Below are positions 33,989-42,963 of a stretch of 64,000 bases of DNA, piece after piece; position 1 is the first letter of the stretch; each line of letters starts with the position of its first letter. Source of the DNA: Lachnospiraceae bacterium (GTDB lineage: Bacteria; Bacillota; Clostridia; Lachnospirales; Lachnospiraceae); NCBI GenBank assembly GCA_009911035.1, contig QXWO01000002.1:62001-126000 (forward strand), written 5' to 3'. The position numbers and the translations under genes were made by a program. The notes under the pieces are model-generated. The model did not search any database. It worked only from the letters and a program-made list of their open reading frames with translations, and was not told the origin of the DNA.

Positions 33989-34995
33989 GTGCTCATTCCT
34001 TCAATTGCATAGGCAACCGATTTATAGTTATCATCTTTAATGATCTTTGAGAGTCCTAATGCCACACTGGTAATGGGATTCTCCGACACATTGACTTTAA
34101 GCCCTGTCCCTTTCTGGATCAACTGGGCTAAATGGTTCACCTGGGAAGCCCCGCCGGTTAAATAAATGCCGTGACGGTAAATATCCGCTGCAAGTTCCGG
34201 GGGCGTCCGTTCAAGGATGACTTTCACATTGTCAATGATGGTATGGAAATGTTCGGTTAAAGATTCGTCAATAAGCTGGGTAGGAAGTTCCCGTTCCACA
34301 GGAAGCCCTGTGACGATATCCCTTCCATAAACTACCGCGCCCTTGCCTTCTTTTTCCAGATCACTTAAGGCCATTTTCACATTTTCTGCGGTCTTGCCGC
34401 CTATTATCAGGCTGAATTCCTTGCGCACTGCCGCACGGATGGCATCATCAAATTTAAGTCCCCCGGTTTTGATCAGACGGCTTAAAACAATGCCTCCTAA
34501 AGAAAGAATGGAAATTTCCGTGGTATGGAATCCCACATTGACTATCAAAACCCCCTGGGAGTTCTTTACGTCGATATCAAGGCCCAGCCCGTCGGCCACT
34601 GCCTTTTCCACCACCATGACCCTTCTGGCCTTTACCCCCGCATTTTTTACCAGATCATAAAATGCCCTCTTTTCCACACCAGTAACATCTGTTGGAACAG
34701 CGATGTAGTAATCCCCAGGCCTTATGTTGCTCCTGGTCATATCGCTGATAAAGTATTTCACCAAAAGCTCCATATTTTTAATATCGGCAATAACGCCGTT
34801 GGAAAGCGGGTAGGAAATATGGATATTCCCCGGCGCCTTCTCATACATCTCAAAAGCGGAATCGCCGTAGGCAAATAAGGTATCCTTATTTTCAATGGCA
34901 ATCATATTTTTTTCAACCAGAATTGCATCGTCTGCACGGTTGTAGATTTTAATATTGTTGGTTCCAAGATCAATGCCAAATGCGTTAATAGACAA
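33985..34995 (-). CDS. mreB: MreB/Mbl family actin-like protein
   Basis: Bacterial actin that directs cylindrical wall growth (336 aa). Phosphate-1 loop FGIDLGTNNIKIY, IADIKNMELLVKYFI, phosphate-2 VLIVNVGFHTTEISILSLGG and adenosine GIYLTGGASQVNHL are recognisable. It is somewhat divergent from Bacillus MreB (for example PTDVTGVEKRAFYDLVKNAG in place of VPxGxTxVERRAV). It heads the mreBCD-PBP2 block and follows radC, the classic Firmicutes arrangement. Confidence 0.92.
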   Translation of the reverse strand: MSINAFGIDLGTNNIKIYNRADDAILVEKNMIAIENKDTLFAYGDSAFEMYEKAPGNIHISYPLSNGVIADIKNMELLVKYFISDMTRSNIRPGDYYIAVPTDVTGVEKRAFYDLVKNAGVKARRVMVVEKAVADGLGLDIDVKNSQGVLIVNVGFHTTEISILSLGGIVLSRLIKTGGLKFDDAIRAAVRKEFSLIIGGKTAENVKMALSDLEKEGKGAVVYGRDIVTGLPVERELPTQLIDESLTEHFHTIIDNVKVILERTPPELAADIYRHGIYLTGGASQVNHLAQLIQKGTGLKVNVSENPITSVALGLSKIIKDDNYKSVAYAIEGMST

Positions 34996-35010
34996 AGTGA
35001 GTACCCCTTT

Positions 35011-35697
35011 CTATAATAATTCTTCTTCTTTCAAACTGATATAACAGTTGTCCCCTAAGATCATATGGTCTATCAGAGGTATGTCCATCAGTTCACCTGC
35101 TTCTTTTATCTTCTGCGTAATTTCGATATCCTGTGTGCTGGGATGAGGATCGCCGCTGGGATGATTATGCAGCAGCATCAGATAACAGGCTCTGCACTTT
35201 AAGGCTTCAACAAAAACTTCCCTTGCAGATAAAAGGGAAGCCCTCACCGTTCCCAAAGATACCATATATTCTTCGATCAACTTCAATTTATTATCCAGCA
35301 ATAACAATAAAATAACTTCTTTTTCCTGGTGGCGCATTTTTTCCATATAATATTCCGCCACCGTGGGAGGCGACTGGAAGCTTAAGCCTTTCGCTGCCCG
35401 CTCACACGCCATCCTTACCGCAAATTCAGTAAGGCACTTGATTTTCACTGCCTTTACTTCCCCAATGCCGGGAATCTCCATCAGTTCTTTCAGGGAAATA
35501 TGGTGCAGGCTGTTAAGCCCCATATCCCCTCCCCTTGCAAGGGAAAGCACTTTCCGGGCCAGCATCAACGCCGGACAGTCTTTCGTCCCTGTTCTTAAAA
35601 TCACTGCAAGAAGTTCCGCTTCCGTAAGGGCGCCGGGCCCTTTTGCAAGAAACTTTTCGTAAGGCATTTCCCCGTTCTTTTCCGTATTACTGTTCAT
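35011..35697 (-). CDS. radC: RadC family JAB/MPN domain protein
   Basis: RadC-family protein (228 aa). An N-terminal helix-hairpin-helix (LMEIPGIGEVKAVKI) precedes a JAB1/MPN metalloprotease-like domain with the JAMM signature: E in SAREVFVEAL, then LLHNHPSGDPHPSTQD. The family is linked to DNA repair by name, but the biochemical role is unproven. It sits 15 bases upstream of mreB. The start near MNSNTEKNGEMPYEKFL is not otherwise fixed, but no shorter form keeps the domain. Confidence 0.92.
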   Translation of the reverse strand: MNSNTEKNGEMPYEKFLAKGPGALTEAELLAVILRTGTKDCPALMLARKVLSLARGGDMGLNSLHHISLKELMEIPGIGEVKAVKIKCLTEFAVRMACERAAKGLSFQSPPTVAEYYMEKMRHQEKEVILLLLLDNKLKLIEEYMVSLGTVRASLLSAREVFVEALKCRACYLMLLHNHPSGDPHPSTQDIEITQKIKEAGELMDIPLIDHMILGDNCYISLKEEELL

Positions 35698-35848
35698 CCA
35701 TTTCCTTTCTAATCCCTTCTCTCAAGCTGGAATAAAAAGAAAAATCACAACCCTCCTTTGTATGGCTGAAAATAAACATAGCCAACAATTATATTAACAC
35801 AGTTGGAAATTTATGTATACTGATTTCATGGAATTTTTATAAGTTTCG

Positions 35849-37159
35849 TTAGCCAAATTCCTTCATAATAATATTTTTTTCCACTAATTTCTGTAAGGTT
35901 TTCATAATTCCGAATTTTCCGTGCTGCCAGGTCAGCCCGCCCTGGAAAAAGACGCTGTAGGGAGGCCTCAGGGGTCCGTCTGCGCTAAGTTCAATGGAAG
36001 AACCGGACACAAAAGCCCCGGCTGCCATTATCACCGGACTGTCATAACCGGGCATATCCCAGGGCTCAGGCGTCACGTGACCGTCCACAGAAGCCGCCTG
36101 CTGGATCCCCTGACAAAAGGCAATGACTCCGTCCGGATTTCCAAAAGTCACTGCCTGAATGATATCATGTCTTGATTCCCTTCCGTCAGGAACCACACGA
36201 AATCCCAGACTTTCATAGATATTTGCCGCAAAAATAGCGGCTTTTAATGCGTTTGCTGTAACCGAAGGGGCAAGGAACAGTCCCTGATAAAAGGCGCCGA
36301 GCACCTGCAGGGAGGCTCCAACTTCCTTCCCAAGTCCCGGGGAAGTAAGACGGAAAGCCGCATTTTCAATACATTCCTTTTTTCCTGCCAAATAACCGCC
36401 TATGGGGGCCAGGCCGCCTCCCGGATTTTTGATAAGGGAGCCTGCGATAAGGTCCGCGCCCACATCAGAGGGCTCCAGCGTCTCGGTGAATTCCCCGTAG
36501 CAGTTATCTACCATACAGATTATTTCCGGTCTGATCCCTTTTATAAAGGAAATCAATTCCCCTATACGCTCCACAGACAGGGTCGGTCTTGTCTGGTAGC
36601 CTTTGGAGCGCTGGATAGTTACCAGCTTTGTTTTTTCATTTATGGCCCCTTTAATGGCATTAAAATCAAAGCCGCCTCCGGGCAGAAGGTCCACCTGCCG
36701 GTAGCTGATTCCGTATTCCTTTAAAGAACCTTTGGAAGGCCGGATACCGATAACTTCCTCCAGCGTATCATAGGGCTTTCCTACCGGAGAAAGGAGTTCG
36801 TCACCAGGACGCAGATTGCTCATAAGGGCAAGGGCAAGGGCATGGGTTCCGCAGGTGATCTGGGGGCGCACGAGCGCATCTTCCGTATGGAAAATGTCAG
36901 CGTAGACCCGCTCTAATGTGTCCCGGCCAAGGTCGTTATATCCGTATCCGGTAGTGCCCAAAAGACAGGCTTCGCTGACCTTGTTCTTCTGCATGGCGCC
37001 AATCACCTTTAACTGGTTATATTCCGAGAGGGCGTCAATTTCATCCCATCTGTCTTTTAAGGAATTCCATACCTTTTCCCCGTAATCATATACCTCTTTG
37101 CTGATTCCCATTTCTTTATAGATCTGCCTTGTGGAGGCAGCGTTCTTTATCCCGTCCAT
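35849..37159 (-). CDS. Methionine gamma-lyase/aluminium resistance family protein (YnbB-like)
   Basis: PLP-dependent enzyme of the Cys/Met metabolism fold (436 aa). The PLP Lys is in TIQRSKGYQTRPTLS, and other family marks are GTHALALALMSNL, CMVDNCYGEFTE and the SLIKNPGGGLAPIGGYLAG segment. Family proteins are named for aluminium resistance or methionine gamma-lyase activity; the substrate here is not established. The start at 37159 overlaps the end of miaA by 44 bases, and a shorter ATG (37105) is possible. Adjacent location after miaA is usual in Firmicutes. Confidence 0.88.
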   Translation of the reverse strand: MDGIKNAASTRQIYKEMGISKEVYDYGEKVWNSLKDRWDEIDALSEYNQLKVIGAMQKNKVSEACLLGTTGYGYNDLGRDTLERVYADIFHTEDALVRPQITCGTHALALALMSNLRPGDELLSPVGKPYDTLEEVIGIRPSKGSLKEYGISYRQVDLLPGGGFDFNAIKGAINEKTKLVTIQRSKGYQTRPTLSVERIGELISFIKGIRPEIICMVDNCYGEFTETLEPSDVGADLIAGSLIKNPGGGLAPIGGYLAGKKECIENAAFRLTSPGLGKEVGASLQVLGAFYQGLFLAPSVTANALKAAIFAANIYESLGFRVVPDGRESRHDIIQAVTFGNPDGVIAFCQGIQQAASVDGHVTPEPWDMPGYDSPVIMAAGAFVSGSSIELSADGPLRPPYSVFFQGGLTWQHGKFGIMKTLQKLVEKNIIMKEFG

Positions 37160-38108
37160 GGTGTAGGTCCATCCTTTCTATATATCCCATCATAAAATCC
37201 AGTATCCGTTCCTCGTCATAGTCAAAATCCGGTTTATTGATCCATATCACATCCCGCTCCCGCCGGAACCAGGTGAGCTGCCGTTTGGCGAAGCGCCGGG
37301 TATCACGCTTGATCAGGGCAACGGCTTCCTCAAGGGAGCACTCCCCCTCCAGCGCAGATAAAATTTCCTTATAGCCAAGTCCCTGCATGGATACCATATC
37401 CCTGCCATAGCCCATGTTCCTTAAATTTTCCACTTCCGCCCCAAGTCCTGCTTCCATCATTGCATCCACACGCTTTTCAATTTTACCATAAAGCTTGTCC
37501 CTGTGGTCATTGAGAACAAAATAACAGGCGTTATAGAAAGCTTCCTTCTTCCGCTGTTCCTGATTATGGCCGGAAATGGGCATACCTGTCAACTGGTAAA
37601 ATTCCAGGGCCCGGATAATGCGTTTTAAGTTGTTTGGGTGGATGGCCTTGGCGGAGGCTGGGTCCACGCTTCGCAAACATTCGTGAAGATACACGCTGCC
37701 TTTTGTACGGCCATCTTCCTCCAGCCGGGTGCGGATAAGGCTGTGATCCTCCTCAGAAGAAAAATCAATGTCATACAAAAGAGCCTGAATGTAAAAACCA
37801 GTTCCCCCGGTCACAATAGGGATATGCCCCCGCTCATAAATAGCCTTTAGTGCCTCTAAGGCAAGGGACTTGAAGCGGAATACGTTAAACGCCTCATCTG
37901 GTTCAAGAATGTCAATCAGATGATGGGGAACCCCTTCCATTTCCTGTGGGGATATCTTGGCTGATCCGATATCCATATGCCTGTAGACCTGCATGGAATC
38001 CGCCGACACGATCTCCCCTTTTATTTTTTTGGCCAGCTTTATGGAAAGAGCCGTTTTCCCCACCGCCGTAGGGCCTGTCAGAATAATCAGTTTGTTTTCA
38101 GGTTCCAT
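37116..38108 (-). CDS. miaA: tRNA dimethylallyltransferase
   Basis: Adds a dimethylallyl group to A37 of tRNAs reading UNN codons. 330 aa. P-loop GPTAVGKTALSIKLAKK, catalytic Asp in SADSMQVYRHMDIGSAKI, IVTGGTGFYIQALLYDIDF and the QxxWFRR end (RQLTWFRRERD) are present. It comes just after mutL, and its product is the substrate for MiaB (encoded at 42964). Confidence 0.95.
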   Translation of the reverse strand: MEPENKLIILTGPTAVGKTALSIKLAKKIKGEIVSADSMQVYRHMDIGSAKISPQEMEGVPHHLIDILEPDEAFNVFRFKSLALEALKAIYERGHIPIVTGGTGFYIQALLYDIDFSSEEDHSLIRTRLEEDGRTKGSVYLHECLRSVDPASAKAIHPNNLKRIIRALEFYQLTGMPISGHNQEQRKKEAFYNACYFVLNDHRDKLYGKIEKRVDAMMEAGLGAEVENLRNMGYGRDMVSMQGLGYKEILSALEGECSLEEAVALIKRDTRRFAKRQLTWFRRERDVIWINKPDFDYDEERILDFMMGYIERMDLHHGRDKERCLHKADL

Positions 38109-38127
38109 ACATTTTCCTCATACACTA

Positions 38128-40158
38128 CTATATAATGCGTTTAAACTTCTTCTCAATTTCATACTTGCTCATAGATATAATGGTGGGGCGTCCATGAGGA
38201 CAGTGATAAGGATTCTCAAGAGTCAACAGTTCGTCAATTAATTCCTTCATCTCCCTTATATCCAGCCTGCTGTTTCCCTTGACCGCTGATTTGCAGGCCA
38301 TGGAAGCCAGCTTTTGCAAAATCACATCAGGCTGGGCTCCCCTTAAAGGATTTTCTGACAGTTCATCTAAAATAGCAAGGAACAGCTCCTTTTCATTACA
38401 GCCGTACAAATCTGCAGGCATACTTCGCAAAGCGACAGAACCGCTGCCAAAATCTTCTGTCTCAAAGCCCATGCGCAAAAAGAATTTTTGGTACTCTTTT
38501 AAAAGTTCTTCCTCTTTTCCTGTGAGGGTTATGATAATGGGTGGATTAAGCATCTGGGAAGCAGCGTTTCTAATTTTAAGTTCTTTCACAAGGCGTTCAT
38601 ATTTGACCTTCTCATGGGCAGCATGCTGGTCTATGATAAACAGTTTGTCCTTAAAAGCCACCAGCCAGTAAGTGTCAAAAATCTGCCCCATAATCTGATA
38701 TTCTTCCTTAGCTTCCTTGGTTAAAAATTTCTCCTCAAACAAATTTAACTGGGCGGGGCGTTCCACCAATATGTGCTCTTTTGCCTTGATGACATTTGCA
38801 TGAATTCCTTCATTGGAGCTTGATCTGCCGTTATTTCCCGTTCCAATGATCTTATTAGTGGTTACATTTTGCAGGAAATGATTGGCTCCAGGCACATCCG
38901 GACTCTCTTTAGCAGCAGCCGCCGTCTTGCTGCTGCCTAAAGGCGCCGGCTCTTTGAAAACCACGGCTTCCCCTCCAGCCAATGGTTCTTTAGATGCCCC
39001 GGGTGCTGCCGCACTTTTTCTTTCTGTATGGTACAGAGCGGGATCTTCCTTAAGCATTGCCGTCCGTTTTACCTCAAAAGGTTCCGGGGCTTTCTTAGGA
39101 AGCTCCTGTTTTTCTTTAAGGGCCGCCTTATGTTCTTTGGGGTCATCCAGTTTCACATCAGGAATCAGTTCCCTGTTGCGGAGCTGGTTTTGAACAGCCA
39201 TGGAAAGCTGGTCATAAAGTTCATTTCCCCGGATCAGCCGGATTTCCATTTTGGCCGGATGCACATTCACATCCAGCATATCCGGCTCCATGGTAAAATG
39301 CAGTACAAAAAAAGGAAACTTATGCTGCATCAGATAAGTCCGGTATCCTTCCTCCATGGCCTTTGTGATAATATCATTTTTAATATAGCGTCCATTAACA
39401 AAATAAGTTTCAAAATTTCTGTTGGAGCGGTTGATTTCCGGCTTCCCCAAAAATCCGCTGACCGAAAAAAGCTCCCCTTCCCAGGCAAAGGGTACAAGAG
39501 CCTCTGTGATGTCTCTCCCGTAGATGCGGTAAATGACCTCCTTTAAGTTCCCGTTGCCGGAAGTGCTGAACTTGATCTGACCGTTTAGGATGAACTTAAT
39601 GGATATATGGGGATGGGACAGGGCAAGATGCTCCATCATATCTGACACATAACTGCCCTCCGTCTGGGGCTGTTTTAAAAACTTTTTCCGGACAGGGGTA
39701 TTGAAAAATAAATTGCGGACAAGAAAGGTAGTGCCCCCCGGTGCTCCGATTTCTTCCAAAGCTTCCTCCACGCCTCCGGCAATGCCATAGCGCACCCCTG
39801 TCAGGTCATGTTCCGTCTTGGTGATCACCTCCATCTGGGACACAGCGGCAATGCTGGACAAAGCTTCCCCACGAAAGCCTAAACTTTTCACATAATTCAA
39901 ATCGTCAATAGAGGTGATCTTGCTGGTAGCATGTCTTAAAAATGCCTTCTTCACCTGCTCTTTCTCAATGCCGCATCCGTTGTCAGTTACCCGGATAAGG
40001 GAAATGCCGCCCTCCCTGATCTCCACGGTAATCGCTGTGGCCCCGGCATCTATGGCATTTTCCGTGAGTTCCTTCACCACACTCAAAGGCCGCTCCACCA
40101 CTTCCCCTGCAGCAATCTTATCTATCGTACTCTGACTTAGCAAATTAATAACCGGCAT
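38128..40158 (-). CDS. mutL: DNA mismatch repair protein MutL
   Basis: Matchmaker of mismatch repair. 676 aa from the ATG at 40158 (GGAGG upstream); longer in-frame starts would place the ribosome site inside the gene. GHKL ATPase motifs: ENAIDAGATA, RVTDNGCGIEKE and GFRGEALSSIAAV. A proline/alanine-rich linker spans about residues 345-460. The C-terminal endonuclease metal motif DQHAAHEKVKYERL fits DQHA-x2-E-x4-E, so the protein should nick DNA itself, as expected without MutH. Confidence 0.95.
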   Translation of the reverse strand: MPVINLLSQSTIDKIAAGEVVERPLSVVKELTENAIDAGATAITVEIREGGISLIRVTDNGCGIEKEQVKKAFLRHATSKITSIDDLNYVKSLGFRGEALSSIAAVSQMEVITKTEHDLTGVRYGIAGGVEEALEEIGAPGGTTFLVRNLFFNTPVRKKFLKQPQTEGSYVSDMMEHLALSHPHISIKFILNGQIKFSTSGNGNLKEVIYRIYGRDITEALVPFAWEGELFSVSGFLGKPEINRSNRNFETYFVNGRYIKNDIITKAMEEGYRTYLMQHKFPFFVLHFTMEPDMLDVNVHPAKMEIRLIRGNELYDQLSMAVQNQLRNRELIPDVKLDDPKEHKAALKEKQELPKKAPEPFEVKRTAMLKEDPALYHTERKSAAAPGASKEPLAGGEAVVFKEPAPLGSSKTAAAAKESPDVPGANHFLQNVTTNKIIGTGNNGRSSSNEGIHANVIKAKEHILVERPAQLNLFEEKFLTKEAKEEYQIMGQIFDTYWLVAFKDKLFIIDQHAAHEKVKYERLVKELKIRNAASQMLNPPIIITLTGKEEELLKEYQKFFLRMGFETEDFGSGSVALRSMPADLYGCNEKELFLAILDELSENPLRGAQPDVILQKLASMACKSAVKGNSRLDIREMKELIDELLTLENPYHCPHGRPTIISMSKYEIEKKFKRII

Positions 40159-40182
40159 AATTACCTCCATTTTCAAAAGTTA

Positions 40183-40296
40183 TTCGTTAAGAGATTTCAT
40201 TCACGGGAAAGGAGACGTGCCGCAGCAGGCCGGAGACTAAGGTATTCGGCCTGCCACAGCACGTCTCCTTCCATGAACCATTGCTTAACTGAATGT
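40183..40296 (-). promoter_or_regulatory. Long imperfect inverted repeat between mutS and mutL
   Basis: The spacer folds into one long hairpin: GGAGACGTGC (40211-40220) with GCACGTCTCC (40259-40268), GCAGGCCG (40225-40232) with CGGCCTGC (40247-40254), and outer parts GTTAAG (near 40186) with CTTAAC (near 40284). No T-run follows on the complement. It starts at the mutS stop and ends just before the mutL ribosome site. Confidence 0.65.
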
Positions 40297-42945
40297 TTAC
40301 CACCTGTTTTTCAGTTTGTTCTGAAGTCTGTACAAGGTGTTCAAAGCATCCAAAGGGGTAAGGTTTGAAACATCAATCTCTTTTAACTCATTCAGTACAT
40401 CCTCGTCTGTTACGGTGTCAAACAGGGACATCTGGCTTAAGTCCACTTCATCATATTTTACGGGTTTATGTCTGGTGTCCTTTTGTTCCACCGCGATGCT
40501 TTGGACTTTTTCAAGGATATCATTGTCGCAGAGCTGGGCCACAATTTCTTTGGCACGGTCAATGACCATATCCGGCACTCCCGCAAGCTTTGCCACCTGA
40601 ATGCCATAGCTTTTATCCGCACCGCCTTTGATGATTTTGCGTAAAAAAACAATATCGTCCCCTTTTTCTTTGACCGCAATACAGTAATTGTTTACATTGT
40701 TCATTTTGCCTTCCAGCTCCGTCAGTTCGTGATAGTGGGTGGCAAAAAGAGTCTTGGCCCCCAGCAGCTTTTTGTTGCTGATGTGTTCAATCACCGCCCA
40801 GGCAATGCTAAGGCCGTCAAAGGTAGAAGTTCCCCTTCCGATTTCGTCCAGAATCAGAAGGCTGTCTGCCGTGGCGTTTCTTAAAATATTGGCAACTTCA
40901 TTCATCTCCACCATAAAGGTACTCTGGCCGCTGGCCAGGTCGTCAGAGGCTCCCACCCGGGTAAATATCCGGTCCACAAGGCCAATGTTTGCACTTTTTG
41001 CTGGCACAAAAGAACCGATCTGTGCCATCAGCACAATAAGGGCCGCCTGCCGCATGTAGGTGGATTTCCCTGCCATATTGGGTCCTGTGATAATGGAAAC
41101 ACAATATTTGCCGTTATCCAGATAAGTATCATTGGCGATAAACATATCCCCGTTTATCATCTGCTCCACCACCGGATGACGCCCGCCTTTGATGTCGATA
41201 ACTCCCTTTTCGTTTATGACCGGCCGCACGAAATGATTCCGCTCCGCCACAAAGGAAAAGGAAGCAAGGACGTCCAGTTTTGCAATAGCCTTTGCAGTTC
41301 TTTGTATCCGCTCCATTTCCCCGGCTATGGTGTCCCGTATCTGACAGAAAAGGTCGTATTCCAGAGTATAAAGCTTATCTTCTGCATTTAAAATCGTGTC
41401 TTCCAGTTCCTTTAAGCGGGCATTGGTATAGCGTTCCGCATTGGCAAGGGTCTGCTTTCTGATATAATCATCGGGAACCATATCCTTGTAGGAGTTTGTC
41501 ACCTCATAGTAATAGCCGAACACTTTGTTATAACGGATTTTTAAGTTTTTGATTCCTGTCCGCTCCCTGTCCGTTTCTTCCAGCTTTGCCAGCCAGTCTT
41601 TTCCTTCGGTCTTGGCCCTGCGCAGATTGTCAACGGTTTCGTCAAAGCCTTCCCGGATAATGCCTCCTTCCCGGATGGCTATAGGCGGTTCGTCACAGAC
41701 CGCTTTTTCAATCAAAGTACAGATATCCGACAATTCGTCCATTTCTTCCCGTATCTGTCCCAGCATCTCCTCCTGGAAATCTCCCAGCAGGGTTTTCAGA
41801 TGGGGAAGCATCTTTAAGGAATTGCGGAATGCAATCAGATCCCGGGGATTGGCAGTCTTGTAGCTGACCTTTCCAAGGAGCCGTTCCAGATCGTAAACAG
41901 GATTTAAGTATTCCCGGATCTCGTCCCTGCTGATGGCCTGTCCGGACAAACCCTCCACACTGTCAAGACGCTGTTCGATTTCTTTCCGGTCTATCAGGGG
42001 CTGTTCAATAAACTGACGTAAGGTCCTGGCCCCCATTGCAGTCTTTGTTTTGTCCAAAACCCATAGCAGAGAGCCGCGCTTTTGTTTTTCCCGCAGCGTT
42101 TCCGTCAGCTCCAGATTCCTTCTGGAGGAACTGTCAAGAAGCATGTATCTGCTGGTAAGATATGGGTACAAATGAGTAAAATGGCTTAAGGAGGTAGTTT
42201 TCTGGGTATCCGTCAGATACAGCATAATCCCTCCGGCGGCAATCAACCCGGCGGGAAAGTCCTCGATCCCCATGCCCTGCAAAGTGGTCACATGAAAATG
42301 CTTAAGGAGAATTTTCCGGCATCTGTCCTCGTCAAAATAATGGGCTTCCAGAGGGTAGACGGCGACCCCTAGCCTGCCTTTCAAATCCTCTATGTCAATG
42401 CCGCTGACTAAAAATGCATCATTACAGATAATTTCGCTGGGGGCATATTTATTGATTTCGTCCAGAAGCTTTTTGTTGTCTTCCACTTCTGTCAGGTAAT
42501 AATCACCGGTGGTCACATCCGCAACGGAAATCCCTGTTTTTCCCTGGAAATAGGCAATACTCATGAGAAAATTGTTTTTTCCCTCGTCCATTCCCAGCAC
42601 GTTTAGATTGGTGCCCGGCGTAACGATCCTCGTAACGTCCCTTTTCACCAGCCCTTTTGCCTGCTTCGGGTCTTCCACCTGTTCACAGATGGCAACTTTA
42701 TAGCCTTTTGAAATCAGCTTATTCAGATATCCTTCCACTGCATGATAGGGAATACCGCACATGGGCGCTCTCTCTTCCAGACCACAGCTTTTTCCTGTAA
42801 GGGTGATTTCCAGTTCTTTGGAGGCGGTAAGGGCATCCTCAAAAAACATTTCATAAAAATCTCCCAGTCTGTAAAAAAGGATACAATCCGGGTATTCCTT
42901 TTTTGTTTCCAGATATTGTTTCATCATTGGTGTCATTTCTGCCAT
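40297..42945 (-). CDS. mutS: DNA mismatch repair protein MutS
   Basis: Mismatch recognition ATPase of 882 aa. The N-terminal mismatch-binding FYRLGDFYEMFFEDA (Phe-x-Glu), the central lever and clamp domains, and ATPase motifs TGPNMAGKSTYMRQ and LLILDEIGRGTSTFDGLSI are present, with ATHYHELTELE after. The C-terminal tail LNTLYRLQNKLKNRW is the dimerisation part. It is 18 bases after miaB. Confidence 0.97.
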   Translation of the reverse strand: MAEMTPMMKQYLETKKEYPDCILFYRLGDFYEMFFEDALTASKELEITLTGKSCGLEERAPMCGIPYHAVEGYLNKLISKGYKVAICEQVEDPKQAKGLVKRDVTRIVTPGTNLNVLGMDEGKNNFLMSIAYFQGKTGISVADVTTGDYYLTEVEDNKKLLDEINKYAPSEIICNDAFLVSGIDIEDLKGRLGVAVYPLEAHYFDEDRCRKILLKHFHVTTLQGMGIEDFPAGLIAAGGIMLYLTDTQKTTSLSHFTHLYPYLTSRYMLLDSSSRRNLELTETLREKQKRGSLLWVLDKTKTAMGARTLRQFIEQPLIDRKEIEQRLDSVEGLSGQAISRDEIREYLNPVYDLERLLGKVSYKTANPRDLIAFRNSLKMLPHLKTLLGDFQEEMLGQIREEMDELSDICTLIEKAVCDEPPIAIREGGIIREGFDETVDNLRRAKTEGKDWLAKLEETDRERTGIKNLKIRYNKVFGYYYEVTNSYKDMVPDDYIRKQTLANAERYTNARLKELEDTILNAEDKLYTLEYDLFCQIRDTIAGEMERIQRTAKAIAKLDVLASFSFVAERNHFVRPVINEKGVIDIKGGRHPVVEQMINGDMFIANDTYLDNGKYCVSIITGPNMAGKSTYMRQAALIVLMAQIGSFVPAKSANIGLVDRIFTRVGASDDLASGQSTFMVEMNEVANILRNATADSLLILDEIGRGTSTFDGLSIAWAVIEHISNKKLLGAKTLFATHYHELTELEGKMNNVNNYCIAVKEKGDDIVFLRKIIKGGADKSYGIQVAKLAGVPDMVIDRAKEIVAQLCDNDILEKVQSIAVEQKDTRHKPVKYDEVDLSQMSLFDTVTDEDVLNELKEIDVSNLTPLDALNTLYRLQNKLKNRW

Positions 42946-42963
42946 TTTTTCACCATCCGTATT

